Both the position numbers and the translations under genes were made by a program. The notes beneath the pieces are model-generated. The model did not search any database. It was not told the origin of the DNA and saw nothing but the letters and a program-made list of their open reading frames with translations. From Streptomyces marinisediminis (GTDB taxonomy: Bacteria; Actinomycetota; Actinomycetes; Streptomycetales; Streptomycetaceae): a DNA stretch of 64,000 nucleotides. Numbering within the stretch: the stretch's first letter is position 1; every line of letters begins with the position of its first letter. Of the stretch, positions 33,480-41,627 are shown one piece after another. The stretch spans positions 1-64,000 of the forward strand of contig NZ_JAPKFL010000031.1 of assembly GCF_026262575.1 (NCBI RefSeq), given 5' to 3'.

Positions 33480-34396
33480 CCTCCCTCCTCTACGACGCCC
33501 CCGGTCCCCTCGCACGCCTGCGCAACGTCCTCTACACGGTGGCCTTCCTGGCCCTGGCAGCCGGGGTGCTGTGGTGGGTGCTGGCCATGATGGCGGACAA
33601 GGGGCAGCTCGAAGCCGACAAGTGGCTGCCCTTCGTCGAGGACTCCCGGGTGTGGACCACCTACTTCCTCCCCGGCCTGGTCAACACCCTCAAGGCCGCC
33701 GCGCTGGCCATGGTCATCGCCCTGCCGCTGGGCGCGGTTTTGGGCGTCGCGCGCCTGTCGGACCACGCCTGGGTGCGCGGCGTCGCGGGGACGGTCGTGG
33801 AGTTCTTCCGCGCCATCCCGGTGCTGCTGCTGATGTTCTTCGCGAACACCGGCTACGCGATGTGGACCGACATCGACCGCGAGGTGCGTCCGCTGTACGC
33901 GGTCGTCACCGGTCTGGTGCTCTACAACGCCTCGGTGCTCGCCGAGGTGGTGCGGGCGGGCATCCTCTCGCTGCCCCACGGCCAGACCGACGCCGCCAAG
34001 GCCATCGGCATGCGCAAGAGCCAGGTCCTGGCCTTCGTGCTGCTGCCGCAGGCGGTCACCGCGATGCTCCCGGCCATCGTCAGCCAGCTCGTCGTCATCG
34101 TGAAGGACACCGCGCTCGGCGGCGTGCTGCTCGGGTTCAGCGAGCTGCTGCGCTCCGCCGGTCTGATCAGCGCCAACTACGGCAACACCATCCCCGCCTA
34201 CCTCGTCTGCGCGGTGCTGTTCGTCGCCTTGAACTTCCTGCTCACCACGGTGGCGAACCGGCTGGAGAGCCGCCTGCGCCGGGGCAAGCGCTCCGGTGGC
34301 GCCGTCGTCGGCACCGAGCGGCTGGAGGAGCTGGACGAGGCGGGCCCGGACCGGCCGGTGACCAAGGCGGGTGGTGGCCGGGTCCGCGGGACCTGA
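33476..34396 (+). CDS. gluD: Glutamate ABC transporter permease GluD
   Basis: 306 aa from ATG 33476, overlapping the gluC stop. Five membrane helices are visible (VLYTVAFLALAAGVLWWVLAMM, TLKAAALAMVIALPLGAVLGVA, FFRAIPVLLLMFF, VTGLVLYNASVLAEVVRAGIL, YLVCAVLFVALNFLLTTVANRLE). The EAA-like loop is DAAKAIGMRKSQVLAFVLLPQAV. A polar C-terminal tail of about 45 residues follows. It completes the importer. No strong terminator follows within 50 bp. Confidence 0.93.
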   Translation: MTSLLYDAPGPLARLRNVLYTVAFLALAAGVLWWVLAMMADKGQLEADKWLPFVEDSRVWTTYFLPGLVNTLKAAALAMVIALPLGAVLGVARLSDHAWVRGVAGTVVEFFRAIPVLLLMFFANTGYAMWTDIDREVRPLYAVVTGLVLYNASVLAEVVRAGILSLPHGQTDAAKAIGMRKSQVLAFVLLPQAVTAMLPAIVSQLVVIVKDTALGGVLLGFSELLRSAGLISANYGNTIPAYLVCAVLFVALNFLLTTVANRLESRLRRGKRSGGAVVGTERLEELDEAGPDRPVTKAGGGRVRGT

Positions 34397-34448
34397 GGGG
34401 CCGGCGTCCGGGCGCGCCCCGGGCACCCGTCGGCGGGGCGGGCGTCAC

Positions 34449-34477
34449 TTGACGGGTGACCGACCAGTGGGTTGCAT
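34449..34477 (+). promoter_or_regulatory. Possible promoter of the monooxygenase gene
   Basis: TTGACG (34449-34454) and TTGCAT (34472-34477) are 17 bp apart. If used, the real start codon must lie downstream, which favours GTG 34573 over GTG 34456. Confidence 0.4.
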
Positions 34478-34572
34478 ACCGGTGTGATCAAGCACCACGT
34501 CCGGACGCCCGGCCCCACCGTCCGATCCAGCGGGGCCCGTCGGCCGGACGCGGGGAGCCGGAGCCCGGTGTC

Positions 34573-36222
34573 GTGGAGCCGGTGATCGTGGTCGGCGCGG
34601 GCCCCGTCGGGCTCGCGCTGGCGCTCGCCCTCGCCCGGCACGAGGTGCCCTCGGTCCTGCTGGACGGCGGTGACGGCACGGCCGTGCCCCGCCCCGCGCG
34701 CACCTGTGTGCTGCGCCCGGACACCGCGGCGCTGGCCCAGCGCCTGGCGGGTGCGGCCGAGCTGTCCGGCACCCACTGGCGGGTGTGGCGCACGCTGCGC
34801 CGGCGGCAGACCGTCCACCAGGTGGACTTCGCCCCCGGCGCCGCCCCCTTCCACCTCGCCCAGCACACCCTCACCGCCGCCCTGGCCGACGCCGCGCGCC
34901 GCAGCGAGCTGATCGAGGTGGTGCCCGGTCAGCGGCTGACGGAGCTGGAGCAGCTCCCCGGGGGCGTGCGGGCGCGCACGGCGGGCGGGCCCGGCGCCAC
35001 CTGGTCGGGCAGCTACCTGGTCGGCTGCGACGGCGCCCGCTCCACCGTCCGCAAGCTGCTCGGCGTCCGCTTCCCCGGGCGGACGTCCGTCGAACGCCGG
35101 GCGGTGGCCACCGTGCGCACCGCGCTGCCCTGGCCACAGGAGGCGCTGCTCCACCGCGACCTGCCCGGCGTCGGGGGCGAGGTGTCCGCCCGCTCGCTGC
35201 CCGGCGACCGCTGGCGGCTGGACTGGCGGCTGCCGCCGCGCGGCGACCTGGTCACCCCGGACGCCCTGATCGACCGCGTCCAGCGCACCCTGTCCGCCTG
35301 GTCGGACGCCGCGCCGGGCGCGTACGAGCTGCTCGACACCGGCGTGCACACCGCGCACCAGCGCATCGCCCGGCACTGGCGGGCCGGGCGGGCCTTCCTG
35401 GCAGGAGACGCGGCCCGGCTGCTGGGGGCCCTGGGCACCCAGAGCGTCGAGGAGGGGCTGCGCGACGCCGACAACCTCGCCTGGAAGCTGGCCCTGGTCT
35501 GGCGCGGCACCGCGCCCGAGGCCCTGCTCGACAGCTACGAGGCCGAGCGGCGCGGCGCCTCCGTGGCCCGGCTGCGCGCGCTCGACCAGGCGCTGCCGCT
35601 GGTCCAGGGCGGCGGCGCGCTGCGCTCGCTGCTACCCGGCGGCCGGGGCCCGCTCGGACTGCTGACCGACGGGCACGTGGGCACGGGCCCGCTCGGCGCA
35701 CCCGGCGCCTACTCCCGCTCGCCGCTCACCCCCGGGCGGGCGGTCGCCGGGATCGGCACCGCGCCGGGCGCCGTCGTCGACGACGTGCCCGTGACCCCGC
35801 CGGGCGGCGCGCGCCAGCGGTTGCGCCAGCGGCTGGGCCGGGGGCTGCTGGTCGTGCTCGTCGCACCGGGGGCCGGGGTGTGGGAGAGCCGCCACTGGAT
35901 GCACGCGGGCGTGATGCCGCGGCTCGCGGCGGCCGTGCGGGGGCTGCCGCTGCCGGCCGAGCTGCTGGTGGCGGAGGCCTACCCGGGGGCCGTCGCGCAC
36001 ACCTGCCTGCTCGTCCGCCCCGACGGGCACCTGGCCGCCGCGCTGCCCGGCGTCGACCCGGACGCGCTGCACGCCTGCGCCACCGCCGTGGCCGCGCTGG
36101 ACGCCCCGGACCCGGACGCGGACGCGGACCCCGCGCCGAGCCAGGCCCCGGACACTTCGAACGCCACGGCGGCGGACGGGGCCGGGGACACCGTGGGCGC
36201 GCGCCGCCCCCCGCCGGACTGA
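34573..36222 (+). CDS. FAD-dependent monooxygenase (aromatic hydroxylase class)
   Basis: 549 aa from GTG 34573 (GGAG at 34560-34563). It has the three group A flavoprotein hydroxylase motifs: the N-terminal dinucleotide fold VIVVGAGPVGLALALALARHE, the DG motif YLVGCDGARSTVRKLLGV (about 145-165), and the GD motif AFLAGDAARLLGALGTQSVEEGLRDADNLAWKLAL (about 275-310). The GD motif is altered, since most relatives read GDAAHxxxPxGGQGxN. The C-terminal thioredoxin-like region of the PheA/MhpA class follows, then an Ala/Asp/Pro-rich tail. No pathway genes lie nearby, so the substrate is unknown. Its end faces the convergent TAXI gene 16 bp away. Confidence 0.8.
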   Translation: MEPVIVVGAGPVGLALALALARHEVPSVLLDGGDGTAVPRPARTCVLRPDTAALAQRLAGAAELSGTHWRVWRTLRRRQTVHQVDFAPGAAPFHLAQHTLTAALADAARRSELIEVVPGQRLTELEQLPGGVRARTAGGPGATWSGSYLVGCDGARSTVRKLLGVRFPGRTSVERRAVATVRTALPWPQEALLHRDLPGVGGEVSARSLPGDRWRLDWRLPPRGDLVTPDALIDRVQRTLSAWSDAAPGAYELLDTGVHTAHQRIARHWRAGRAFLAGDAARLLGALGTQSVEEGLRDADNLAWKLALVWRGTAPEALLDSYEAERRGASVARLRALDQALPLVQGGGALRSLLPGGRGPLGLLTDGHVGTGPLGAPGAYSRSPLTPGRAVAGIGTAPGAVVDDVPVTPPGGARQRLRQRLGRGLLVVLVAPGAGVWESRHWMHAGVMPRLAAAVRGLPLPAELLVAEAYPGAVAHTCLLVRPDGHLAAALPGVDPDALHACATAVAALDAPDPDADADPAPSQAPDTSNATAADGAGDTVGARRPPPD

Positions 36223-36238
36223 GCACCGCCCGCGGCCG

Positions 36239-37249
36239 TCAGGGCTTGACGTCGCGGTAGTAGCGCCGGGCGCCCTCGTGCAGCGGGAGCGGGTCGGTGT
36301 AGATGGCGGTGCGCAGGTCCACCCGCTGGGCGGCGTGCACCTGGCGGGCGATGCCGTCCCGGCTGTTGATCAGCACCCGGGTCAGCCCCTCGGCGACGTC
36401 GGCGTCCACCCGTCGCGCCGTCACCAGCAGGTTGGCCACCGCCACCGACTCCACGCCCTCGCCGCGCTGCACGGCGGGGTAGGCGTCGGCGGGCATCACC
36501 GCGGCCCGGTAGTGCCGGGCGGCCCGGTCCTGCCCGTGCAGCGCGGGCACCAGGTCCCCGAGTTCGACCAGCCGGACGTCGGTGCGCGCCGCGAGCTGCT
36601 GGATGGCCGCCGTGGGCAGTCCGCCCGTCCAGAAGAAGGCGTCCAGCTCGCCCGACTCCAGCAGGCCCGGCATGGTGTCGATGCCCTCCCGCACGGTGGT
36701 CACGTCCGCGTCCGGGTCCAGGCCGGCCGCGCGCAGCAGCCGCCGCGCGATCGGCCGCACCCCGGACTGGAGCTCGCCGACGCCCACCCGCAGGCCGGCC
36801 AGGTCGCCCGCCGTGCGCACGGGGGAGTCGGCGGGGACGACGAGGTGCACGTAGTCGTCGTAGAGCCGCGCGCAGGCCCGCAGTGTTCCGGCCTGCGCCC
36901 CGGAGTCGGCCAGGCGGGCGGCCACCGCGTCGGCCTGCGCGATGGTGAAGTCCGCCTCACCCGACAGCACGCGGTCGATGTTCTCGACCGAGCCCTGGCT
37001 CGGCCACAACTCCACCTCCACCTCCGGCAGTTGGTCGGCGGCTCGCTCCCGCAGCAGCGCCCCGTACCGCTCGTAGACGCCGGTGGAGGTGCCGGTGGAG
37101 AACGTGACGCGGCCGCTGGGGCGGGGCCCGGCGTCGGCCAGCGCCAGCCAGCCCAGCAGGGCGAGCGTCAGGGCGAGGGCCGCGGTGGCGCCGAACGCGC
37201 GGCGCCCGCCGGGGCGGTCGCCGGACCGGGTGCCGCGGACGGAGGACAT
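36239..37249 (-). CDS. TAXI-family TRAP-type solute-binding protein
   Basis: 336 aa from ATG 37249 (MSSVRGTRSGDRPGGRRAF). An N-terminal hydrophobic segment (about 19-42, AFGATAALALTLALLGWLALADA) has no lipobox Cys, so the protein is either membrane-anchored or secreted. The TAXI domain shows VTFSTGTSTGVYERYGALL, SQGSVENIDRVLSGEADFTIAQADA, LRACARLYDDYVHLVVPADSP, GDLAGLRVGVGELQSGVRPIARRLL and DTMPGLLESGELDAFFWTGGLPT. TAXI proteins normally feed a fused DctQM-type permease. None is encoded next to it, so it may serve a permease elsewhere or act as a sensor. Confidence 0.85.
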   Translation of the reverse strand: MSSVRGTRSGDRPGGRRAFGATAALALTLALLGWLALADAGPRPSGRVTFSTGTSTGVYERYGALLRERAADQLPEVEVELWPSQGSVENIDRVLSGEADFTIAQADAVAARLADSGAQAGTLRACARLYDDYVHLVVPADSPVRTAGDLAGLRVGVGELQSGVRPIARRLLRAAGLDPDADVTTVREGIDTMPGLLESGELDAFFWTGGLPTAAIQQLAARTDVRLVELGDLVPALHGQDRAARHYRAAVMPADAYPAVQRGEGVESVAVANLLVTARRVDADVAEGLTRVLINSRDGIARQVHAAQRVDLRTAIYTDPLPLHEGARRYYRDVKP

Positions 37250-37315
37250 GCGCCGATCCTGCCACCCGGGCACCGCGGTGCGGGAGGGGCGCCGCGCACC
37301 CCCGCGCGGAGCGCG

Positions 37316-37321
37316 TACCCT
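37316..37321 (+). promoter_or_regulatory. -10 element (TACCCT) of miaB
   Basis: TACCCT ends 11 nt before ATG 37333, implying a leader of about 5 nt, too short for a normal ribosome site. Confidence 0.45.
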
Positions 37322-37332
37322 GGTCGACTGAG

Positions 37333-38820
37333 ATGACTGCGAAGACTTATGAGCTGCGCACCTTCGGCTGCCAGATGAACGTCCACGACTCCGAGCGGAT
37401 GGCCGGGCTGCTGGAGCAGGCCGGGTACGTGCGCGCGCCCGACGACGCCGACGGCGCCGACGTCGTCGTCTTCAACACCTGTGCGGTGCGCGAGAACGCC
37501 GACAACCGGCTCTACGGCAACCTCGGCCAGCTCGCGCCGAAGAAGGCGGCCCGGCCCGGCATGCAGATCGCGGTGGGCGGCTGCCTGGCGCAGAAGGACC
37601 GGGACACGATCGTCGAGAAGGCGCCCTGGGTCGACGTGGTCTTCGGCACGCACAACGTGGGCAAGCTGCCGGTGCTGCTGGAGCGGGCGCGCGTGCGCAG
37701 CGAGGCCCAGGTGGAGATCGCGGAGTCGCTGGAGGCGTTCCCCTCCACCCTGCCGACCCGGCGCGAGTCCGCCTACGCCGCCTGGGTGTCGGTCTCCGTG
37801 GGCTGCAACAACACCTGCACCTTCTGCATCGTCCCGCAGCTCCGCGGCAAGGAGAAGGACCGCAGGAGCGGAGACGTCCTCGCCGAGATCGAGGCGCTCG
37901 TCGCCGAGGGCGTCATCGAGATCACCCTGCTCGGCCAGAACGTCAACGCCTACGGCAGTGACATCGGCGACCGGCAGGCGTTCGGCAAGCTGCTGCGCGC
38001 CTGCGGCCGGATCGAGGGCCTGGAGCGGGTGCGCTTCACCTCCCCCCACCCCCGGGACTTCACCGACGACGTCATCGCCGCGATGGCCGAGACGCCCAAC
38101 GTCATGCCGCAGCTCCACATGCCGCTGCAGTCCGGCTCCTCGCGGGTGCTCAAGGAGATGCGCCGCTCCTACCGGCAGGAGCGCTTCCTGTCCATCATCG
38201 ACAAGGTGCGCGCCGCGCTGCCCGAGGCCGCGATCTCCACCGACATCATCGTCGGCTTCCCCGGCGAGACGGAGGAGGACTTCCAGGAGACCCTGCACGT
38301 CGTGCGCGAGGCGCGCTTCGCGCAGGCCTTCACCTTCCAGTACTCCAAGCGCCCCGGCACGCCGGCCGCCGAGATGCCCGACCAGATCCCGAAGGCCGTG
38401 GTGCAGGAGCGCTACGAGCGGCTCGTCGCGCTCCAGGAGGAGATCTCCTGGGCCGAGAACAAGCGGCAGGTCGGCCGCACGCTGGAGGTGCTGGTGGCCG
38501 AGGGCGAGGGGCGCAAGGACGACGCCACGCGCCGCCTGTCCGGCCGTGCGCCCGACAACCGCCTGGTGCACTTCGCGCGCCCGCAGGAGCCCGTGCGCCC
38601 CGGCGACCTGGTCCGCGTCGAGGTGACCTACGCCGCCCCGCACCACCTGCTGGCCGAGGGGCCCGCGCTCGGCGTGCGCCGCACCCGGGCGGGCGACGCC
38701 TGGGAGGCGCGCACCGCGCCCCCGGCCGGTGCCCCGGGCCAGGGCGTGCTGCTGGGCCTGCCCACCGTCGGCGTCCCGGAGCCGCTGCCCGCGCAGCCGG
38801 GCGGGTGCGCCGCGCACTGA
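37333..38820 (+). CDS. miaB: tRNA-2-methylthio-N6-dimethylallyladenosine synthase MiaB
   Basis: 495 aa from ATG 37333. A radical-SAM methylthiotransferase that modifies i6A37 of tRNAs reading U-starting codons. The N-terminal domain has RTFGCQMNVHDSERM, VVFNTCAVRENADN and AVGGCLAQKD. The radical-SAM cluster is CNNTCTFC (C158, C162, C165). The C-terminal TRAM domain spans about 375-440. A Pro/Ala/Gly-rich tail of 40 residues is extra. It acts after MiaA, whose gene lies 1.7 kb downstream at 40538. It is distinct from RimO at 14827. Confidence 0.96.
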   Translation: MTAKTYELRTFGCQMNVHDSERMAGLLEQAGYVRAPDDADGADVVVFNTCAVRENADNRLYGNLGQLAPKKAARPGMQIAVGGCLAQKDRDTIVEKAPWVDVVFGTHNVGKLPVLLERARVRSEAQVEIAESLEAFPSTLPTRRESAYAAWVSVSVGCNNTCTFCIVPQLRGKEKDRRSGDVLAEIEALVAEGVIEITLLGQNVNAYGSDIGDRQAFGKLLRACGRIEGLERVRFTSPHPRDFTDDVIAAMAETPNVMPQLHMPLQSGSSRVLKEMRRSYRQERFLSIIDKVRAALPEAAISTDIIVGFPGETEEDFQETLHVVREARFAQAFTFQYSKRPGTPAAEMPDQIPKAVVQERYERLVALQEEISWAENKRQVGRTLEVLVAEGEGRKDDATRRLSGRAPDNRLVHFARPQEPVRPGDLVRVEVTYAAPHHLLAEGPALGVRRTRAGDAWEARTAPPAGAPGQGVLLGLPTVGVPEPLPAQPGGCAAH

Positions 38821-38832
38821 GCCGCGCGAGGA

Positions 38833-38878
38833 GCGGGTGCCGGGGCCGCTCGGTGCGCCGAGCGACGCCGGCACCCGC
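38833..38878 (+). terminator. Two-tier hairpin after miaB
   Basis: The outer arms GCGGGTGCCGG (38833-38843) and CCGGCACCCGC (38868-38878) enclose an inner hairpin GCTCGG-TGCG-CCGAGC (38848-38863). It lies 12 bp after the miaB stop. Confidence 0.85.
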
Positions 38879-38962
38879 CCGCGGGGGCCGGGGGACGGCC
38901 CGCACCTGTTGCCGATTCCGCGCGCCCGTGCCGGATGCCGGGGCGAGGCGGCCGGACGGCGC

Positions 38963-38968
38963 TAGGCT
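38963..38968 (+). promoter_or_regulatory. -10 element (TAGGCT), leaderless spacing to the LigB-like gene
   Basis: TAGGCT ends 7 nt before ATG 38976, with no Shine-Dalgarno sequence between. Confidence 0.55.
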
Positions 38969-38975
38969 GCGGCCC

Positions 38976-39683
38976 ATGCTTGCCGCTGCCGCTGCCTGCC
39001 CCTGCCCCCCGCTGCTGGTGCCCGAGGTCGCGCGGGGCGCCGCCCACGAGATGGACGGCGCCCGGGCCGCCTGCGCCGAGGCGCTGGACGTCCTGGCCGC
39101 CGCCCGGCCCGACCGGCTGGTCGTCGTCGGCCCCGCCGACCCCGCCGCGCGCGGCGCCTTCCCGCCCGGAAGCTCCGGTTCCCTCCACGGCTTCGGCGTC
39201 GACCTCGCCGTCACGCTGGGGCGCGGACCCGGAGCGGAGCGCGCGCTGCCCGCCTCGCTCGCCGTGGCCGCCTGGCTGCTGGAGTGGGCCGGCTGGGACG
39301 CCGCGCCCGTCCACGGCCTGGGGGTGGCCGAGACGCTCGCCCCCGAGCGCTGCGCCACGACCGGCCGCGAGCTGGCCCCCGACGGGGAGCGCGTCGCGGT
39401 GCTGGCGATGGGGGACGGCAGCGCCTGCCGCACCCTGAAGGCGCCGGGCTACTTCGACGAGCGCGCCGCCGCCTTCGACGCGGAGGCCGCCCGCGCCCTC
39501 GGCACCGCCGACACCGCCGCCCTGGCGGCGCTGGACGCCGAGCTCGGCTACGAGCTCCAGTCCTCGGGGCGGGCGAGCTGGCAGGTGCTCGCCGGGGCCG
39601 CCGGAAAGACGCGGCTGACCGGCAAGCTGCTCTACGACAGCGCGCCCTACGGCGTCGGCTACCTCGTCGCCTCCTGGTCCTGA
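38976..39683 (+). CDS. LigB-like (class III extradiol dioxygenase subunit B-type) protein
   Basis: 235 aa from ATG 38976 (MLAAAAACPCPPLLVPEVARG). It has the LigB/MEMO-type layout with CPCPPLLVPEVA, RPDRLVVVGPAD, VAVLAMGDGSACRTLKAPGYFDERA and SYELQSSGRASWQVLAG-like sequence (here LGYELQSSGRASWQVL). The metal-binding His residues of true dioxygenases are not all evident, so a catalytic role is uncertain. In Streptomyces it occurs between miaB and miaA as here, as a single gene. No aromatic catabolic genes are near. It converges on the antitoxin-type gene, with hairpins between. Confidence 0.75.
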   Translation: MLAAAAACPCPPLLVPEVARGAAHEMDGARAACAEALDVLAAARPDRLVVVGPADPAARGAFPPGSSGSLHGFGVDLAVTLGRGPGAERALPASLAVAAWLLEWAGWDAAPVHGLGVAETLAPERCATTGRELAPDGERVAVLAMGDGSACRTLKAPGYFDERAAAFDAEAARALGTADTAALAALDAELGYELQSSGRASWQVLAGAAGKTRLTGKLLYDSAPYGVGYLVASWS

Positions 39684-39696
39684 CGCCCGGGGAACG

Positions 39697-39717
39697 GCCG
39701 GGCCGCGCCGGCCCGGC
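39697..39717. terminator. Hairpin after the LigB-like gene
   Basis: GCCGGGCC (39697-39704) pairs with GGCCCGGC (39710-39717), 13 bp after the stop codon, between convergent genes. Confidence 0.65.
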
Positions 39718-39766
39718 GGACACGCGTCGGCCGCGCGGCCCGGAGGCGGCGCGGCCGAAAACGCGA

Positions 39767-39787
39767 CGGGCCGGCGGGACCGGCCCG
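39767..39787 (-). terminator. Hairpin after the antitoxin-type gene
   Basis: CGGGCCGG (39767-39774) pairs with CCGGCCCG (39780-39787), just beyond the 3' end of the minus-strand gene at 39792. Confidence 0.65.
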
Positions 39788-39791
39788 CCTC

Positions 39792-40070
39792 TCAGAACCC
39801 GGGGCCGCCCGGCCGGTGCCCGCCCGAGTCGCCCCGGCCCTCGTGCCCGGGGCCGCCGGGACCGCCCTGGCCGGGACCGCCCTGGGCCCTGCGCTCCTTG
39901 TCGGCGAGCTTGGCGGTGGCCTGCTTGGCCTTCGCGCCGCCCGCGCGGAGCTGCCGACTGTACTTGCCCCTGGTCTTGCGGTCGGCCACCCGCGTGGCAC
40001 GGTCCACTGCCGTGCCCACCTTGCCCTCGTGCTGCACGAGCAGGGCCTTGAGCTTGTCCAGCATGCTCAT
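39792..40070 (-). CDS. MT0933/Rv0909-like antitoxin family protein, no adjacent toxin
   Basis: 92 aa from ATG 40070 behind AGGAAGG. Residues 1-60 (MSMLDKLKALLVQHEGKVGTAVDRATRVADRKTRGKYSRQLRAG, then KAKQATAKLADKERRAQ) match the small basic MT0933_antitox family, recognised by the LDKLK ... DKxTxGKYS pattern. The tail is Gly/Pro-rich. In mycobacteria the partner toxin lies next to it. Here the neighbours are a LigB-like gene and an Ala-rich hypothetical, so it is either an orphan or has another role. Function as an antitoxin is inferred from the family name only. Confidence 0.7.
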   Translation of the reverse strand: MSMLDKLKALLVQHEGKVGTAVDRATRVADRKTRGKYSRQLRAGGAKAKQATAKLADKERRAQGGPGQGGPGGPGHEGRGDSGGHRPGGPGF

Positions 40071-40095
40071 GGCGGTCACCTTCCTGGTTGGGAGC

Positions 40096-40398
40096 TCAGG
40101 TACGGGCGCCGTCGCCGCTCTCGGTGTCCGCGGCTTCGCCGGACGACTGCTTGGGGATCCCCACGCCGTCCGGACTCGCCTCACCCGCGTCCTTCACCGG
40201 CTCCGGCCCCGTCGGCGCGGCGGCCCCGTCCCGCGCTTCGATGGTATCGGCCGACGCCTGATCCGTCGCCGCCGCGGCCTCCGCCGCCGTCTTTGGCGCG
40301 GCGGCCGCCGCCTCCGGCTCCCGCGGTGCGGGAGGCGCGGCGTCGGCCCCCCGGGAGCCGTCGGACGGCTTGCGACGCAGCCAACTGAAAACGCCCAT
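40096..40398 (-). CDS. Hypothetical Ala/Glu-rich small protein
   Basis: 100 aa from ATG 40398; ATG 40401 precedes it, but GGAG is better spaced for 40398. The sequence opens MGVFSWLRRKPSDGS, a short amphipathic basic start, and then is low-complexity Ala/Pro/Glu/Asp with no recognisable fold. It lies 25 bp upstream of the antitoxin-type gene on the same strand and probably shares its mRNA. The upstream region is shared with divergent miaA. I do not recognise a function. Confidence 0.6.
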   Translation of the reverse strand: MGVFSWLRRKPSDGSRGADAAPPAPREPEAAAAAPKTAAEAAAATDQASADTIEARDGAAAPTGPEPVKDAGEASPDGVGIPKQSSGEAADTESGDGART

Positions 40399-40524
40399 CA
40401 TCACTCCAGAACTCGGGTGCGCCGTTCGGGCGCGACTCTGCTGGGCCAACGACGCGGCCCCCGGCGCGTCACGTCGCCCGTTCGTGCGGGCGGCGCGACG
40501 CGCCGGGGGCCGCGCGCGGTTTGC

Positions 40525-40530
40525 GAGACT
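40525..40530 (+). promoter_or_regulatory. -10-like GAGACT, leaderless spacing to miaA
   Basis: GAGACT ends 7 nt before GTG 40538; A at -11 and T at -7 are kept. Confidence 0.4.
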
Positions 40531-40537
40531 GGCCGGT

Positions 40538-41527
40538 GTGAACAGCTCCGCAGCCCCCGGCCCCGTGCCCGCCCCCGAGCCGACGGCGCCCCCCGGCGCA
40601 CCGCGGGTCGTCGCCGTCGTCGGCCCCACCGCGGCCGGCAAGTCCGACCTGGGCGTGGCGATGGCCCGGGAGCTGGGCGGCGAGGTGGTCAACGCCGACT
40701 CCATGCAGCTCTACCGGGGCATGGACATCGGGACCGCGAAGCTCACGCCCGCCGAGCGGCAGGGGGTGCCCCACCGGCTGCTGGACGTCTGGGACGTCAC
40801 CGAGGCCGCCAGCGTCGCGGAGTACCAGCGGCTCGCGCGCGCGGAGATCGACCGGCTGCTGGCCGCGGGCCGCACCCCGGTGCTCGTCGGCGGTTCGGGC
40901 CTGTACGTGCGCGGGGCCCTGGACGCGCTGGAGTTCCCCGGCACCGACCCGGCCGTGCGCGCCCGGCTGGAGGCCGAGCTCGCCGACCTCGGCCCCGGAG
41001 CGCTGCACGACCGGCTGGCCGCGGCCGACCCGCGGGCCGCGCGGTCCATCCTGCCGGGCAACGGCCGCCGCATCGTGCGGGCGCTGGAGGTCATCGAGCT
41101 CACCGGGCGCCCGTTCACCGCCCAGCTCCCCGACCCCGACGCCCGCCGCGACGTCTACGACACCCTCTACGTCGGCGTCGACGTGGCCCGTCCCGAGCTG
41201 GACGAGCGGATCGCGCGGCGCGTGGACGTGATGTGGGAGGCGGGGCTCGTCGAGGAGGTGCGGGAGCTGGCGGCCCGCGGGCTGCGCGAGGGCCGCACCG
41301 CTTCCAGGGCCCTGGGCTACCAGCAGGTGCTCGCTGCGCTCGCGGGGGAGTGCACGCTGGAGGACGCCCGCGCGCAGACCGTACGGGCCACCAGGCGGTT
41401 CGCGCGCCGCCAGGACACCTGGTTCCGGCGCGACCCGCGGGTGCGCTGGCTCAGCGGCGCGGCCGCGCACCGCGAACACCTCGCCGACCAGGCACTCGCG
41501 CTGCTCGAACGAGCGGTCACAGCCTGA
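40538..41527 (+). CDS. miaA: tRNA dimethylallyltransferase MiaA
   Basis: 329 aa from GTG 40538. It transfers a dimethylallyl group to A37 of tRNAs reading U-starting codons, giving the substrate of MiaB. Walker A is VVGPTAAGKSDL, then VNADSMQLYRGMDIGTAKLT, PHRLLDVWD, TPVLVGGSGLYVRGALD, PGNGRRIVRALEV and RTASRALGYQQVLAAL-ARRFARRQDTWFRRD. The first 20 residues are Ser/Pro/Ala-rich. In this region Streptomyces order miaA, small membrane protein, dapF is conserved. Confidence 0.95.
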   Translation: MNSSAAPGPVPAPEPTAPPGAPRVVAVVGPTAAGKSDLGVAMARELGGEVVNADSMQLYRGMDIGTAKLTPAERQGVPHRLLDVWDVTEAASVAEYQRLARAEIDRLLAAGRTPVLVGGSGLYVRGALDALEFPGTDPAVRARLEAELADLGPGALHDRLAAADPRAARSILPGNGRRIVRALEVIELTGRPFTAQLPDPDARRDVYDTLYVGVDVARPELDERIARRVDVMWEAGLVEEVRELAARGLREGRTASRALGYQQVLAALAGECTLEDARAQTVRATRRFARRQDTWFRRDPRVRWLSGAAAHREHLADQALALLERAVTA

Positions 41528-41581
41528 TCACGTCCTGGCATCGGGTGGCCCAGCGTGCCCTGAGCGGCCGTACGGGCGTGC

Positions 41582-41587
41582 CATTAT
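41582..41587 (+). promoter_or_regulatory. -10-like CATTAT upstream of the small membrane protein gene
   Basis: CATTAT is one of the few A/T-rich hexamers in the gap. The expected +1 is near 41594. The -35 is weak. Confidence 0.4.
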
Positions 41588-41627
41588 CGACGCTCGGAGC
41601 CGCAACACCGTGAAGTGGGGAGGGCGC

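Noticed and set aside
34456..34572. GTG 34456 as start of the monooxygenase
   Set aside because: The extra 39 residues are not family-like, and a promoter-like TTGACG...TTGCAT overlaps that region. GTG 34573 lies directly before the dinucleotide-binding fold.
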